Shown here piece after piece: positions 30,918 through 38,782 of a stretch of DNA of 64,000 nt. Below the pieces are notes generated by a model that saw only the letters and a program-made list of their open reading frames with translations, was not told the DNA's origin and searched no databases. A program made the position numbers and the translations under genes. The DNA comes from a bacterium (GTDB lineage: Bacteria > Pseudomonadota > Alphaproteobacteria > SP197), in assembly GCA_028821455.1 (NCBI GenBank), contig JAPPGE010000079.1, forward strand, positions 15,202-79,201. Reading direction: 5' to 3'. Each line of letters begins with the position of its first letter. Positions within the stretch are counted from its first letter, which is position 1.

Positions 30918-32312
30918 CTAGCTTCCCCTTCCCGTGAACGCTTCGACCACGGACTCGAGACCCATGCGCCGCGATCCCTTGACGAGCACCACGTCACCCG
31001 GCAGCAGGCAGTCGGCGAGAAGCGTCGCCATGGTTCTTGAATCGCAGGCCGATCCGCCCCGGCAGGCAACCGGCAGGGCATTCATGAGATGGTCCATGAG
31101 GGGACCGACGGTATAGACCCGGTCCGCCACCGCGCCGGTCATGTCGGCAAGGCCGGCATGGAGGAAGGCGGCATCCTCACCGAGTTCCGCCATGTCTCCG
31201 AGAACCGCGATGCGCCGGCCTCCCGGATCCGTCGGCGTGCGGGCCAGCACGTCGAGAGCGGCACGCACGGCCACCGGACTGGCGTTGTAGGTTTCGTCGA
31301 TGATGACGGCCCGGCCACCGGGAAGCGCGACGGTGCGCCGGGCACCGCGCCCGGGCAGGGGAAGGATGGCGGCCAGCGACGATGCCGCTTCGCCAATGTC
31401 TCCGCCCAGAGCCTCGACAGCGGCCAGCACGGCAACGCTGTTGAGCGCCAGGTGGCGTCCGTGAAGGGAGAGATCGTAGTCGAACTCCGTATCCGCCACC
31501 GCCACTCTCACCCGGGATCCGGTTGCCACGGGCGTCCAGCGCACGAGACGGAAATCTGCCTGCCGAGAGGTTCCGAAGCGGATGACCGTCACCCCGCAGC
31601 GCGCCGCATGATCCTCGAGGGCAGCCGCATGGCGGTTGTCGGCATTGATGATCGCCACGCCTTCCTCGTCGAGACCGTCGAAGATCGCGGCCTTCTCCTC
31701 GACCAGTGCCGCTTCGCTGGCAAAGTTCCCGATGTGCACGGGTTCGATCGTGGTCACAAGCGCCACATGGGGGCGAACCATCCGGGCAAGGGGCCGGATC
31801 TCGCCTGGTGCATTGGTACCGATCTCGAAAACGCCATAGTCCGCTGCCTGCGGCATGCGTGCCAGGGACAATGGCGTGCCGACCTGGTTGTTGTAGCTGC
31901 GGTCGCTGGCGTGGGCGAGGCCCTGGTGCGCCAGCACCCGGTGCAACATGTCCTTGGTTCCCGTCTTGCCGACACTTCCCGTCACCGCCGCGATTCGCGC
32001 CGACGTGCGTTGACGTGCCGCTCTGGCAAGGTCCTGCAGGCCCTGGAAGGTGTCGACAACGAGCAGCAGCGGCGATGCCACGGGCACGCCTGCAGGCTCG
32101 TGATTGACCATGGCCGCCGCCGCACCGTTTTCAAAGGCGTGTCCGACATGGCGGTGACCGTCCGAGACACTCCCGGGCAGCGCCACGAAGAGATCGCTTC
32201 GGGACACCTCCCGGCTGTCGAAGGCCACGCCATCCGCCTCGAAGGGCATGGTGGGGCGCCCGCCGGTCGCCCGCGAGGCGCTCTTGTCGGTCCACAGTCT
32301 GTCGCGGCTCAT
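30918..32312 (-). CDS. murF: MurF, UDP-MurNAc-tripeptide--D-Ala-D-Ala ligase
   Basis: MurF attaches the Ddl product to the UDP-MurNAc tripeptide. The 464-residue Mur ligase shows [19 protein letters not shown] at the N-terminus, ATP loop [25 protein letters not shown], and [17 protein letters not shown]. It overlaps murE by four bases. The context leaves no doubt. Confidence 0.95.
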   Translation of the reverse strand: MSRDRLWTDKSASRATGGRPTMPFEADGVAFDSREVSRSDLFVALPGSVSDGHRHVGHAFENGAAAAMVNHEPAGVPVASPLLLVVDTFQGLQDLARAARQRTSARIAAVTGSVGKTGTKDMLHRVLAHQGLAHASDRSYNNQVGTPLSLARMPQAADYGVFEIGTNAPGEIRPLARMVRPHVALVTTIEPVHIGNFASEAALVEEKAAIFDGLDEEGVAIINADNRHAAALEDHAARCGVTVIRFGTSRQADFRLVRWTPVATGSRVRVAVADTEFDYDLSLHGRHLALNSVAVLAAVEALGGDIGEAASSLAAILPLPGRGARRTVALPGGRAVIIDETYNASPVAVRAALDVLARTPTDPGGRRIAVLGDMAELGEDAAFLHAGLADMTGAVADRVYTVGPLMDHLMNALPVACRGGSACDSRTMATLLADCLLPGDVVLVKGSRRMGLESVVEAFTGRGS

Positions 32313-33769
32313 GATCCACCTCGCAGGAAGGCGCGTCTCACCTCTTCACGGTCGTCGAAAGGAAGGATATCGCCGTTCACGACCTGCCCCCTTTCGTGTC
32401 CCTTGCCGGCCACCACCAGCACATCGTCGCCACCCAGCGAGGCCACTGCGCTCCGGATGGCTTCGCGGCGATCTCCGCTCTCCCGCGCCCCGGGCGCCGC
32501 CGCGAGAATGGCGCGCCGGATCAGCGCCGCATCCTCGCTGCGAGGATTGTCGTCGGTCACACAGACGTCGTCGGCGAGACGTGCGGCGATGGCGCCCATT
32601 TGCGGCCGCTTTTCACGGTCCCGGTCACCTCCACAACCGAAGACCACGGCCAGGCGCCCATCGGTCGTGCCGCGCAGGCCGGTGAGCACCGTGGCGAGGG
32701 CATCGGGCGTGTGCGCGTAGTCGACGTAGACCCGGGCGCCGGCCGGATGGCCGGGAACCATTTCGAGACGCCCCGGAACACAGTCCAGGTGACCTGCGAG
32801 GGCAAGCATGTCGTGAACCGGTTGATCCTCGACAGCGGCAATCAGGGCCGCAGCACACAGGACATTCATGGCCTGGAAATGCCCGGCGAGCGGCAGCATG
32901 ACGGTGCGGGTGACGCCGGCCGCCCTGACCTCGAGGACCTGGTGCCCGTCCCCGGTATCCGCGAGACTCTCGAGGGTGATGTCGCCCGGCGTCTCGCCGA
33001 ACGACACGATAGCCCGGTTCCCAAGCCGATCGACCACGGCCCCGTATTCGGCCATGTCGGCGTTGAGGACCGCCGTGCCCCCTTCCCGCATCAGATCAAA
33101 GAGATGCAGTTTTGCCTCCAGATAGGATTCGGCGGTGACGTGGTAGTCGAGATGGTCCCGGCTGAAGCTGGTGAAGGCCGCCGCATCGACACGAAGACCG
33201 TCAAGGCGTCGCTGGTGGAGGCCGTGGCTTGACGCCTCGAGGGCGACGCGGTCGATGTTGCGGGAGCGCAGGCGACCAAGGCAGTCATGCAGGCCGGCAG
33301 GATCGGGCGTGGTGTGACCGAGACCCTGAATGCCTTCAGGCGTGACCATGCCGAGTGTGCCGAAGGAAGCGCTCCGGATACCCAGGAGAGACCAGAACTG
33401 GCGACAGAAATCGACCACCGAACTCTTGCCGTTGGTTCCGGTCACCGCCACGACAACGTCGGGTGGCGGTGCGTGGAAGCGGGCGCACATGCGAGCGAAG
33501 ACGTGGCGCGGACCGGCGGCAGCCACGACGGCCGCCCTTCCTTCGAGCGCCGGCGTCCCGGCATCGTCACCGACAAGAACCGCAACCGCGCCGCGGTCGA
33601 GGGCATCGTCAATGAAACACCGGCCATCGGTTCGACAGCCCCTGAAGGCGGCGAAGAGATGGCCCTGGCGGACCTGCCTCGAATCGGCTGCAAGGCCGGT
33701 GATGTCGATGTCGGGCATCCCGTGACGATGGCGCGCCGGCAGGCCGTCGATGAGGTCAGAAAGACGCAA
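32309..33769 (-). CDS. murE: MurE, UDP-MurNAc-L-Ala-D-Glu--diaminopimelate ligase
   Basis: MurE adds the third residue of the stem peptide. The 486-residue protein has GLAADSRQVRQGHLFAAFRG, ATP loop AVTGTNGKSSVVDF, the long VALEASSHGLHQRRLDGL, and TDDNPRSEDAALI. The DNPR motif is characteristic of meso-diaminopimelate-using enzymes, as expected in a Gram-negative. Its start lies inside the end of ftsI (14-base overlap). Confidence 0.96.
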   Translation of the reverse strand: MRLSDLIDGLPARHRHGMPDIDITGLAADSRQVRQGHLFAAFRGCRTDGRCFIDDALDRGAVAVLVGDDAGTPALEGRAAVVAAAGPRHVFARMCARFHAPPPDVVVAVTGTNGKSSVVDFCRQFWSLLGIRSASFGTLGMVTPEGIQGLGHTTPDPAGLHDCLGRLRSRNIDRVALEASSHGLHQRRLDGLRVDAAAFTSFSRDHLDYHVTAESYLEAKLHLFDLMREGGTAVLNADMAEYGAVVDRLGNRAIVSFGETPGDITLESLADTGDGHQVLEVRAAGVTRTVMLPLAGHFQAMNVLCAAALIAAVEDQPVHDMLALAGHLDCVPGRLEMVPGHPAGARVYVDYAHTPDALATVLTGLRGTTDGRLAVVFGCGGDRDREKRPQMGAIAARLADDVCVTDDNPRSEDAALIRRAILAAAPGARESGDRREAIRSAVASLGGDDVLVVAGKGHERGQVVNGDILPFDDREEVRRAFLRGGS

Positions 33770-35453
33770 CGATCATCTCCAGCTGCTCCTCCGGATCACC
33801 GTCAGCCTCCGGCAGGCCGACAAAGACTCCGCCATCCGGGAGGACTCCCAGCATCGGACCGAGGCGCGCAATGATGTTTCCGACCGCAGGAGCGGCGGTC
33901 CAGCCGGCCGTGGCGTAGCCGAAGGTCTCTTTGATTCCCTTCGGTTCGTCGACGGAAAGGAACACCACGTACTGCGGTTCATTGATCGGGAAGGCGGCGA
34001 CAAACGACGAGATCAGCTTTCTCCTGTCGTAGCGGCGCGACTCGCCGGGCTGCTCGGCCGTGCCCGTCTTGCCGCCGATGAGATAGCCGTCGACCTGGGC
34101 CTTGCGGCCGCTGCCGAAGCGGGTGACGAGATGGGTCAGCATGCGCACCGTTTCCGATGTCTTTTCGGCGATTACCCTGTGGCCCGGGTCCGGTTCGCCC
34201 TGTCTCTTCAGGAGGGTCGGCTGACGGAACAGGCCACCATTGACCATGGCGGCCACGGCCGCGGCAACCTGCACCGGCGATACGGCAATGCCGTGGCCGA
34301 AACCGATGGTGATGGTGCTGAGCGTGCCCCAGCTCGAGGGGTAGAGCGGGCGCCCGACCTCGGGCACTTCGATGGCGGACCGGGAGAGCAGGCCGACACG
34401 CTCGAGGAACGCCTTCTGATAATCGCTCCCCACCGCCAGCGCCAGGCGCGCCGCGCCGATGTTGGAGGAGTGCACCATGATCTCCGGCAAGGTCAGCCAG
34501 CGGTTCTGCGGCTTGTAGTCGGTGATCGTGAAACGACCGGCGGTGATTGGCCGCGACGCATCGAACGAGTCGCCGAGCCGGGCGACACCTGCCTCAAAGG
34601 CCATGGCGGCCGTGAAGGTCTTGAAGATGGATCCCAGTTCGTAGGCGCCCAGCGTCGCCCGGTTGAACCGGCTGACGGGGTCGCTGGCTGCAGGATTGGC
34701 CGGGTCGAAGTCCGGCAGGGACACCATGGCAAGGATCTCCGCACTGTGAACATCCATGACCAGGGCGGTTCCACCCTTGGCCGAGAAGGTCTCGACGGTG
34801 CGCAGGAGTTCGTCGCGCACCATCTGCTGGATGCGGACATCAAGGGACAGCGTGACGTCGCCTCCGCTGTCGGCAAGCAAACGCTCATCGAACGCCTGTT
34901 CGATTCCCGCCAGACCCCGGCCGTCGATATCCGTGTACCCGACCACGTGGGATGTCAGCGGCCCCTGGGGCCAGATGCGCCGCTCCTCGGCGGCAAAATC
35001 GAGACCCGGCTGGTAGAGATCGCGCACCGCCTGCTGCGCGCTCGGTTCGAGCTTGCGGCGGATCCATTCAAACCGCCTGCTGCTCGTCAGCAGCCCGAGG
35101 AGATGGTCGCGATCCATGTCCGGGAAAACCTGGAGAAGCGCTGTGGCCGTTGCCTGCGGGTCCGTGACCTCGGCCGGATCGACATAGAGCGAGGCGACCG
35201 ACAGGCTCGATGCCAACAGAACGCCGTTGCGGTCGACAATGTTCGCCCGCTCCTTCGGCGCCGTGGCCTCCGCCACCAGCCCTGCCTCCACCGGCGTCAC
35301 ACCCATCACGTCGACGAGACGCCCGCCGATGACGACGAAGGCGGTCAGAATGCACATCGCCACCACCATCAGGCGTTGCTTGCACAACCCCACCGCCTGC
35401 TTGCTGGCGCCTTCCAGAACCAGCGGCGTCGCGTGTCCAGCCTGTCCGGTCAC
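33756..35453 (-). CDS. ftsI: FtsI (PBP3), septal peptidoglycan transpeptidase
   Basis: FtsI cross-links septal peptidoglycan, working with FtsW. The 565-residue class B penicillin-binding protein has one membrane anchor (about 25-47), a dimerisation/pedestal domain and a transpeptidase domain. The latter shows SxxK in ELGSIFKTF, SxN in HSSNIG and KTG in GGKTGTAEQ. The start is GTG 35453, overlapping the ftsL stop as GTGA and preceded by GGAGGAGGG. The open frame further upstream is a shadow of ftsL. Confidence 0.96.
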   Translation of the reverse strand: MTGQAGHATPLVLEGASKQAVGLCKQRLMVVAMCILTAFVVIGGRLVDVMGVTPVEAGLVAEATAPKERANIVDRNGVLLASSLSVASLYVDPAEVTDPQATATALLQVFPDMDRDHLLGLLTSSRRFEWIRRKLEPSAQQAVRDLYQPGLDFAAEERRIWPQGPLTSHVVGYTDIDGRGLAGIEQAFDERLLADSGGDVTLSLDVRIQQMVRDELLRTVETFSAKGGTALVMDVHSAEILAMVSLPDFDPANPAASDPVSRFNRATLGAYELGSIFKTFTAAMAFEAGVARLGDSFDASRPITAGRFTITDYKPQNRWLTLPEIMVHSSNIGAARLALAVGSDYQKAFLERVGLLSRSAIEVPEVGRPLYPSSWGTLSTITIGFGHGIAVSPVQVAAAVAAMVNGGLFRQPTLLKRQGEPDPGHRVIAEKTSETVRMLTHLVTRFGSGRKAQVDGYLIGGKTGTAEQPGESRRYDRRKLISSFVAAFPINEPQYVVFLSVDEPKGIKETFGYATAGWTAAPAVGNIIARLGPMLGVLPDGGVFVGLPEADGDPEEQLEMIVASF

Positions 35454-35788
35454 AATCCCTCCTCCCCGGCGCCCGACTGGTCCCAGGTGTTGCCGATGGT
35501 GACCGGGGGCGGCGCCAACGGTATGCCGGACACCGGAGAAAGCTGATGCACGGAAACCGGCACAAGGTCCGCAAGATGGCGATTCGCGAGATCCTTGATG
35601 CGTTCGGGCCGGCTGAGATAGCTCCATTCGGCGGTGAGCACCCTGACGTTCTCGCGTCGTTCGGCGAGATCGTCCTCAAGCCTTTCCAGTTCGTGCCTGA
35701 GGTCCCTGGCATGTTGGTGATGGGAAAAGGCAACGAGCGCGGCGACAAGCGCCCCGATCATCCACAGCCATCCACCGCGCGCGGTCAT
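35450..35788 (-). CDS. ftsL: FtsL-like divisome protein
   Basis: This 112-residue bitopic protein has a membrane helix at about 6-21 and a heptad-rich coiled-coil (ARDLRHELERLEDDLAERREN) leading into the family's AEWSYLSRPERIKDLANRHL segment. FtsL forms a trimer with FtsQ and FtsB that activates FtsWI. Sequence conservation in this family is low. The call rests on size, topology, the W-x-LsrPeRi segment and the place between rsmH and ftsI. Confidence 0.88.
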   Translation of the reverse strand: MTARGGWLWMIGALVAALVAFSHHQHARDLRHELERLEDDLAERRENVRVLTAEWSYLSRPERIKDLANRHLADLVPVSVHQLSPVSGIPLAPPPVTIGNTWDQSGAGEEGL

Positions 35789-36735
35789 GCGGCCACCCCC
35801 CAGGATGGCGCCGATGTCCTCACCGCATGGCGCAGACGCGCCGACCGGGCTCGTGGATTGGCCCCGGTCTCGGCGGCAGAGGGGCGCACCGGGCGCGTCG
35901 TCACGAGTCGGAATGTCGGCTCCGGCGCCTCGCCGGCAGGGGGTTGATGGCGTCCCGGGCGGGCGCCCCGGCCGCTGCGCTGTCGCAGAAACCGCTTGAC
36001 GATCCGGTCTTCAAGGGAGTGGAAGGCGACAACCACGAGGCGCCCACCTTCCCGCAGGACGGCTTCGGCAGCCAGGAGACCTTCCTCGATTTCCTGCAAC
36101 TCCTGGTTGACCCAGAGGCGCAAGCCCTGGAATGTCCGGGTGGCAGGGTCGATCCCTCCGGGAGGCTGCCGTACGGTGCGGCGCACGATGTCGGCAAGTT
36201 CGCCGGTCCGCGTGATCGGCGATTCGGCCCGCGCCCTGACGATCGCCCGCGCCACGGCCCGCGCCCGGCGTTCTTCCCCGAACTCGCCGATGATCCGGTG
36301 AAGGCCGTTCTCGTCGAGCGTGTTGACCGCATCGGCAGCGGTCGGTCCCGTGGCGCCCATGCGCATGTCGAGGGGTCCGTCGAGACGGAAGGAAAAGCCG
36401 CGTCCGGCATCGTCGATCTGTGTCGACGAGACACCGAGATCGAAGACAGCGCCGTCGACGGGCCCTCCCACCTCGTCACGGACCAGAAGATCGAGTTCGG
36501 AAAAGCGCCGCTCAAAGACGCTGAGCCGGCCGTCATAGCGGCGTGCCAGCCTGTGACCCTCGCGCACCGCCACGGGATCCCTGTCGAGGGCGATGACCCG
36601 GCAGGACGCCGAATCGAGCAGCGCTGCCGCGTAGCCGCCGGCGCCGAAGGTCGCATCGACGATGATCTCGCCATCGGCCGGACGCAGGCAGGCGAGCGCC
36701 GTGTCGAGCAGAACAGGGATGTGGCCCGCGCTCAT
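35785..36735 (-). CDS. rsmH: RsmH (MraW), 16S rRNA C1402 N4-methyltransferase
   Basis: RsmH methylates the N4 position of C1402 in 16S rRNA with SAM. The 316-residue protein starts HIPVLLDTALACLRP, then has DATFGAGGYAAALL, FDLGVSSTQIDDAGRGFSFR and the late motif VVVAFHSLEDRIVKRFLR. The C-terminal tail is Arg-rich, as usual. It lies six bases from mraZ and overlaps ftsL by four. Confidence 0.97.
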   Translation of the reverse strand: MSAGHIPVLLDTALACLRPADGEIIVDATFGAGGYAAALLDSASCRVIALDRDPVAVREGHRLARRYDGRLSVFERRFSELDLLVRDEVGGPVDGAVFDLGVSSTQIDDAGRGFSFRLDGPLDMRMGATGPTAADAVNTLDENGLHRIIGEFGEERRARAVARAIVRARAESPITRTGELADIVRRTVRQPPGGIDPATRTFQGLRLWVNQELQEIEEGLLAAEAVLREGGRLVVVAFHSLEDRIVKRFLRQRSGRGARPGRHQPPAGEAPEPTFRLVTTRPVRPSAAETGANPRARSARLRHAVRTSAPSWGVAA

Positions 36736-36741
36736 GACGCC

Positions 36742-37224
36742 TCAATCCGCCCGTCCGGCCAGCGGCAGACTGATGGTCTCGCGCTTGCGGATGGCGTTCC
36801 TGAACGCCTCTTCCTGCCTGGTCAGACCCCGCACGGGCTCCCAGATCTGGATATGGCGGCCCAGACCTATGAAACATGCCTCGGCGTCGATGTCGGCGTA
36901 CGCCCTGAACTCGGCGGGAAGCACGATCCGCCCTTCCCGATCGAGCCGCAGGTTGAGGGCCGATCCGAAGATGGCGAAGGCATTGTCCATCGCCTCGCTG
37001 GAGAACACCTGCTCGGAGTTGGAGACGAAACGGGAGAATTCCGCCGGTTCGAAGGCATCGAGTGCCTTTTCTCCCGAGACGGACCGCATTACATAAAGAC
37101 CCAGTTCGGGATTGTCGAAACGGGCGCGAAAGTCCGGTGGCACGGATATTCGTCCCTTGGCGTCGATTGTCTTGGTGTGCGTTCCCGAGAAAATCTTCGG
37201 TAGCGCACCTGGACTCCTTGCCAT
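36742..37224 (-). CDS. mraZ: MraZ, transcriptional repressor of the dcw cluster
   Basis: MraZ is an AbrB-like DNA-binding protein that forms ring oligomers and represses its own promoter. The 160-residue protein contains both family half-repeats, TIDAKGRISVPPDFR (about 18-32) and LDREGRIVLPAEFR (about 95-108), each with the DxxGR core. It is the first gene of the long dcw operon. Upstream, four TGGG boxes with 10-bp spacing cover the promoter and are its probable binding sites. Confidence 0.96.
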   Translation of the reverse strand: MARSPGALPKIFSGTHTKTIDAKGRISVPPDFRARFDNPELGLYVMRSVSGEKALDAFEPAEFSRFVSNSEQVFSSEAMDNAFAIFGSALNLRLDREGRIVLPAEFRAYADIDAEACFIGLGRHIQIWEPVRGLTRQEEAFRNAIRKRETISLPLAGRAD

Positions 37225-37256
37225 TCCCGCTTGACCGCTTTCGCCGTCTCTCCGCT

Positions 37257-37290
37257 TGGGTACGTTTGGGAATAGATGGGAATCTTTGGG
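37257..37290 (+). promoter_or_regulatory. Four MraZ boxes (TGGG) in 10-bp phase
   Basis: TGGG occurs at 37257, 37267, 37277 and 37287, exactly one helical turn apart. MraZ is known to bind TGGG-type direct repeats separated by short spacers upstream of mraZ. The boxes run from the -35 box, across the spacer and the -10, and past the start region, so binding should block transcription. Confidence 0.8.
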
Positions 37291-37297
37291 ATGTCAA
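37269..37297 (-). promoter_or_regulatory. Likely mraZ/dcw promoter
   Basis: On the minus strand a perfect TTGACA (37292-37297) is followed after 17 bases by TATTCC (37269-37274), a weak -10. Transcription would start about 40 bases before the mraZ ATG. The MraZ boxes overlap both elements. Confidence 0.6.
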
Positions 37298-37475
37298 ACA
37301 GGAAATCGCTGAATTCAATGTTTTGAGCAGTCTGCTCCGGCATCAGATATTCTCAATATGCTGGGGGAACTCTGTCGGACGATGACATCATCTTGTAGCC
37401 TGTCCGACCCCAATCAGGCTGTCCACAGTGTCGGCAACCTGGCCGGTGGAAAAAAGTTTCTTGGCTGAGCATTGG

Positions 37476-37511
37476 GAATCGGGCCCTGGCCACGGGAACA
37501 CGACCCGATTC
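37476..37511 (-). terminator. Imperfect inverted repeat downstream of rnpB
   Basis: GAATCGGG and CCCGATTC form an 8-bp stem with a 20-base loop, extendable by a G-T pair and one more base pair. On the minus strand it comes about 40 bases after the rnpB 3' end, and a T-run follows some 20 bases later. It is a weak terminator candidate. Confidence 0.25.
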
Positions 37512-37552
37512 TCGAGACCGCTGGCCATGTCATCACGAGGCGCGGTGGCAAC

Positions 37553-37954
37553 GGGAACCAGGCGGACTGTAAGCCGGGTTCTGTGGCCCGCCCCCGTCAA
37601 GGTGCCGAAGGCGGCCGATGGCCATTCATCTGGGACGCGCGTCACCGCGCGCCTCGCGCGATCAACCCGGGCGGCGGGGTCCGGAAACGGACCTCGTGGA
37701 ACCACGTGCCGCCCCTACTCGATCTTGCTCCTGGCGGGGTTTGCCATGCCGTCTGCGTTGCCGCATCCGCGGTGCGCTCTTGCCGCACCCTTTCACCCTT
37801 GCCGCCGGCGCTAAGGCCGGTGGCGGTCTGCTTTCTGTGGCACTTTCCCTGGGGTCACCCCCGCCGGGCGTTACCCGGCGCCATGTTTCCGTGGAGCCCG
37901 GACTTTCCTCCCTTCCCGAAACGGGAAGAGCGGCCATCCGTCCGTCTGATTCCC
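37553..37954 (-). ncRNA. rnpB: RNase P RNA (class A)
   Basis: This is the catalytic RNA of RNase P, which trims tRNA 5' leaders. Read on the minus strand it has the conserved 5' block GAGGAAAGTCCGGGCTCC, then GGGAAAGTGCCACAGAAAGC, and the 3' block AGAACCCGGCTTACA. The ends were set by helix P1: GGGAAUCAG at the 5' end pairs fully with CUGGUUCCC at the 3' end, followed by a CGGAC/GUCCG extension. This gives 402 nt, a normal size. A good promoter stands eight bases before the 5' end. It is transcribed towards mraZ. Confidence 0.95.
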
Positions 37955-37962
37955 GGTTAGAA

Positions 37963-37991
37963 GAGATAGCGCGCAGCCAACACCGGGTCAA
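37963..37991 (-). promoter_or_regulatory. rnpB promoter
   Basis: On the minus strand TTGACC (37986-37991) and TATCTC (37963-37968) are 17 bases apart. The -10 lies eight bases before the deduced RNA 5' end, so promoter and P1 helix agree independently on the start. The -35 overlaps the stop region of the amidase gene. Confidence 0.7.
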
Positions 37992-38719
37992 TGTAGCGCG
38001 TCAACCAGCGCCGCGAGACGGGCCGCGGTCTCGCCATCCGCCACGCCGTCCACCCGCGCCGGGCGAAAGTGGCGCTGGAAGGCGGTGACGACGGCAACCG
38101 TCACGGCGCCGTAGTCGCCGTCCGGCGCGACGGCGTATCCGAAACTGGCCAGACCCTCCTGCAGGCGCTGGACGGCACAACTCCGGTCCCCCTCGCCCAG
38201 GGTCGTTGCGGCCGGTGGCCGCGGCGGCGGCCACAGCCCGACGCCCTGGCTCGCCAGCCAGCGCCAGTCGAAGAGTTCTCCGGGGTCCTGCTTGCGCAGC
38301 GGCGCGACGTCACTGTGCCCCAGGACATGGCGCTGGCGGATACCATGTCTTGCGAGGACGTCACGCGACAGTGCCGCCACGGCATCCATCTGCCGAGCGG
38401 GGAACGGCGGCAACCCTCCGGCGTGGCCGGGATTGACGATCTCGATCCCCACCGAAGCACCGTTGACATCGCGGACCCCCTGCCAGCACGCCGCACCGGC
38501 ATGCCAGGCGCGCCGCGCTTCCGGAACCAGCGAGGTGACCTCGCCATCCTCGTCGACCAGCCAGTGGGCACTGACCCCCGACGAGGGATCGACAAGGCGC
38601 TGCAGGGCCGCTTCGGCATCCTGCATTCCGGTGTAGTGGAGGACGAGCATGGAGACGGCCGTCCGCCGGTCGTTGGCGTTGGGAGAGGGGCGGTGTCGCA
38701 CCGTCATGCTGCCGGGCAT
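37988..38719 (-). CDS. N-acetylmuramoyl-L-alanine amidase with peptidoglycan-binding domain (AmiD/AmpD type)
   Basis: This 243-residue protein has an amidase_2 zinc domain (about 20-165): the first zinc His in LVLHYTG, NPGHAGG-type loop, and GHSDVAPLRKQDPG with the second His and the Asp. A C-terminal PG_binding_1 domain (about 178-240) is marked by VQRLQEGLASFGY and VVTAFQRHFRP. It cuts the bond between MurNAc and L-Ala. No clear signal peptide or lipobox is seen, so it may recycle cytosolic anhydro-muropeptides (AmpD role); the PG-binding domain would rather suit a periplasmic role. It neighbours rnpB and the dcw cluster. Confidence 0.88.
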   Translation of the reverse strand: MPGSMTVRHRPSPNANDRRTAVSMLVLHYTGMQDAEAALQRLVDPSSGVSAHWLVDEDGEVTSLVPEARRAWHAGAACWQGVRDVNGASVGIEIVNPGHAGGLPPFPARQMDAVAALSRDVLARHGIRQRHVLGHSDVAPLRKQDPGELFDWRWLASQGVGLWPPPRPPAATTLGEGDRSCAVQRLQEGLASFGYAVAPDGDYGAVTVAVVTAFQRHFRPARVDGVADGETAARLAALVDALH

Positions 38720-38782
38720 TGCAGGGTCCGGCGCGTCACACTAGGTTCACACGGTGCCAGACGCGCAGCTTGTGAGACAATC

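Larger units (their letters stand above)
37225..37552. other. Noncoding region between rnpB and mraZ
   Basis: The 328-base gap holds no credible gene. It is visibly richer in A and T than its surroundings in the middle. It contains the mraZ promoter and four TGGG boxes at the mraZ side. Further upstream are palindromes at 37325-37337 (GAGCAG-T-CTGCTC), 37381-37392 (GATGA-CA-TCATC) nested in 37374-37408 (GTCGGAC/GTCCGAC), and an imperfect inverted repeat at 37476-37511. The last two could end rnpB transcription or bind regulators of the division cluster. Confidence 0.6.

Noticed and set aside
33750-35546. A 598-codon open frame opposite ftsI
   Set aside because: Antisense shadow; ftsI has all its penicillin-binding motifs on the other strand.
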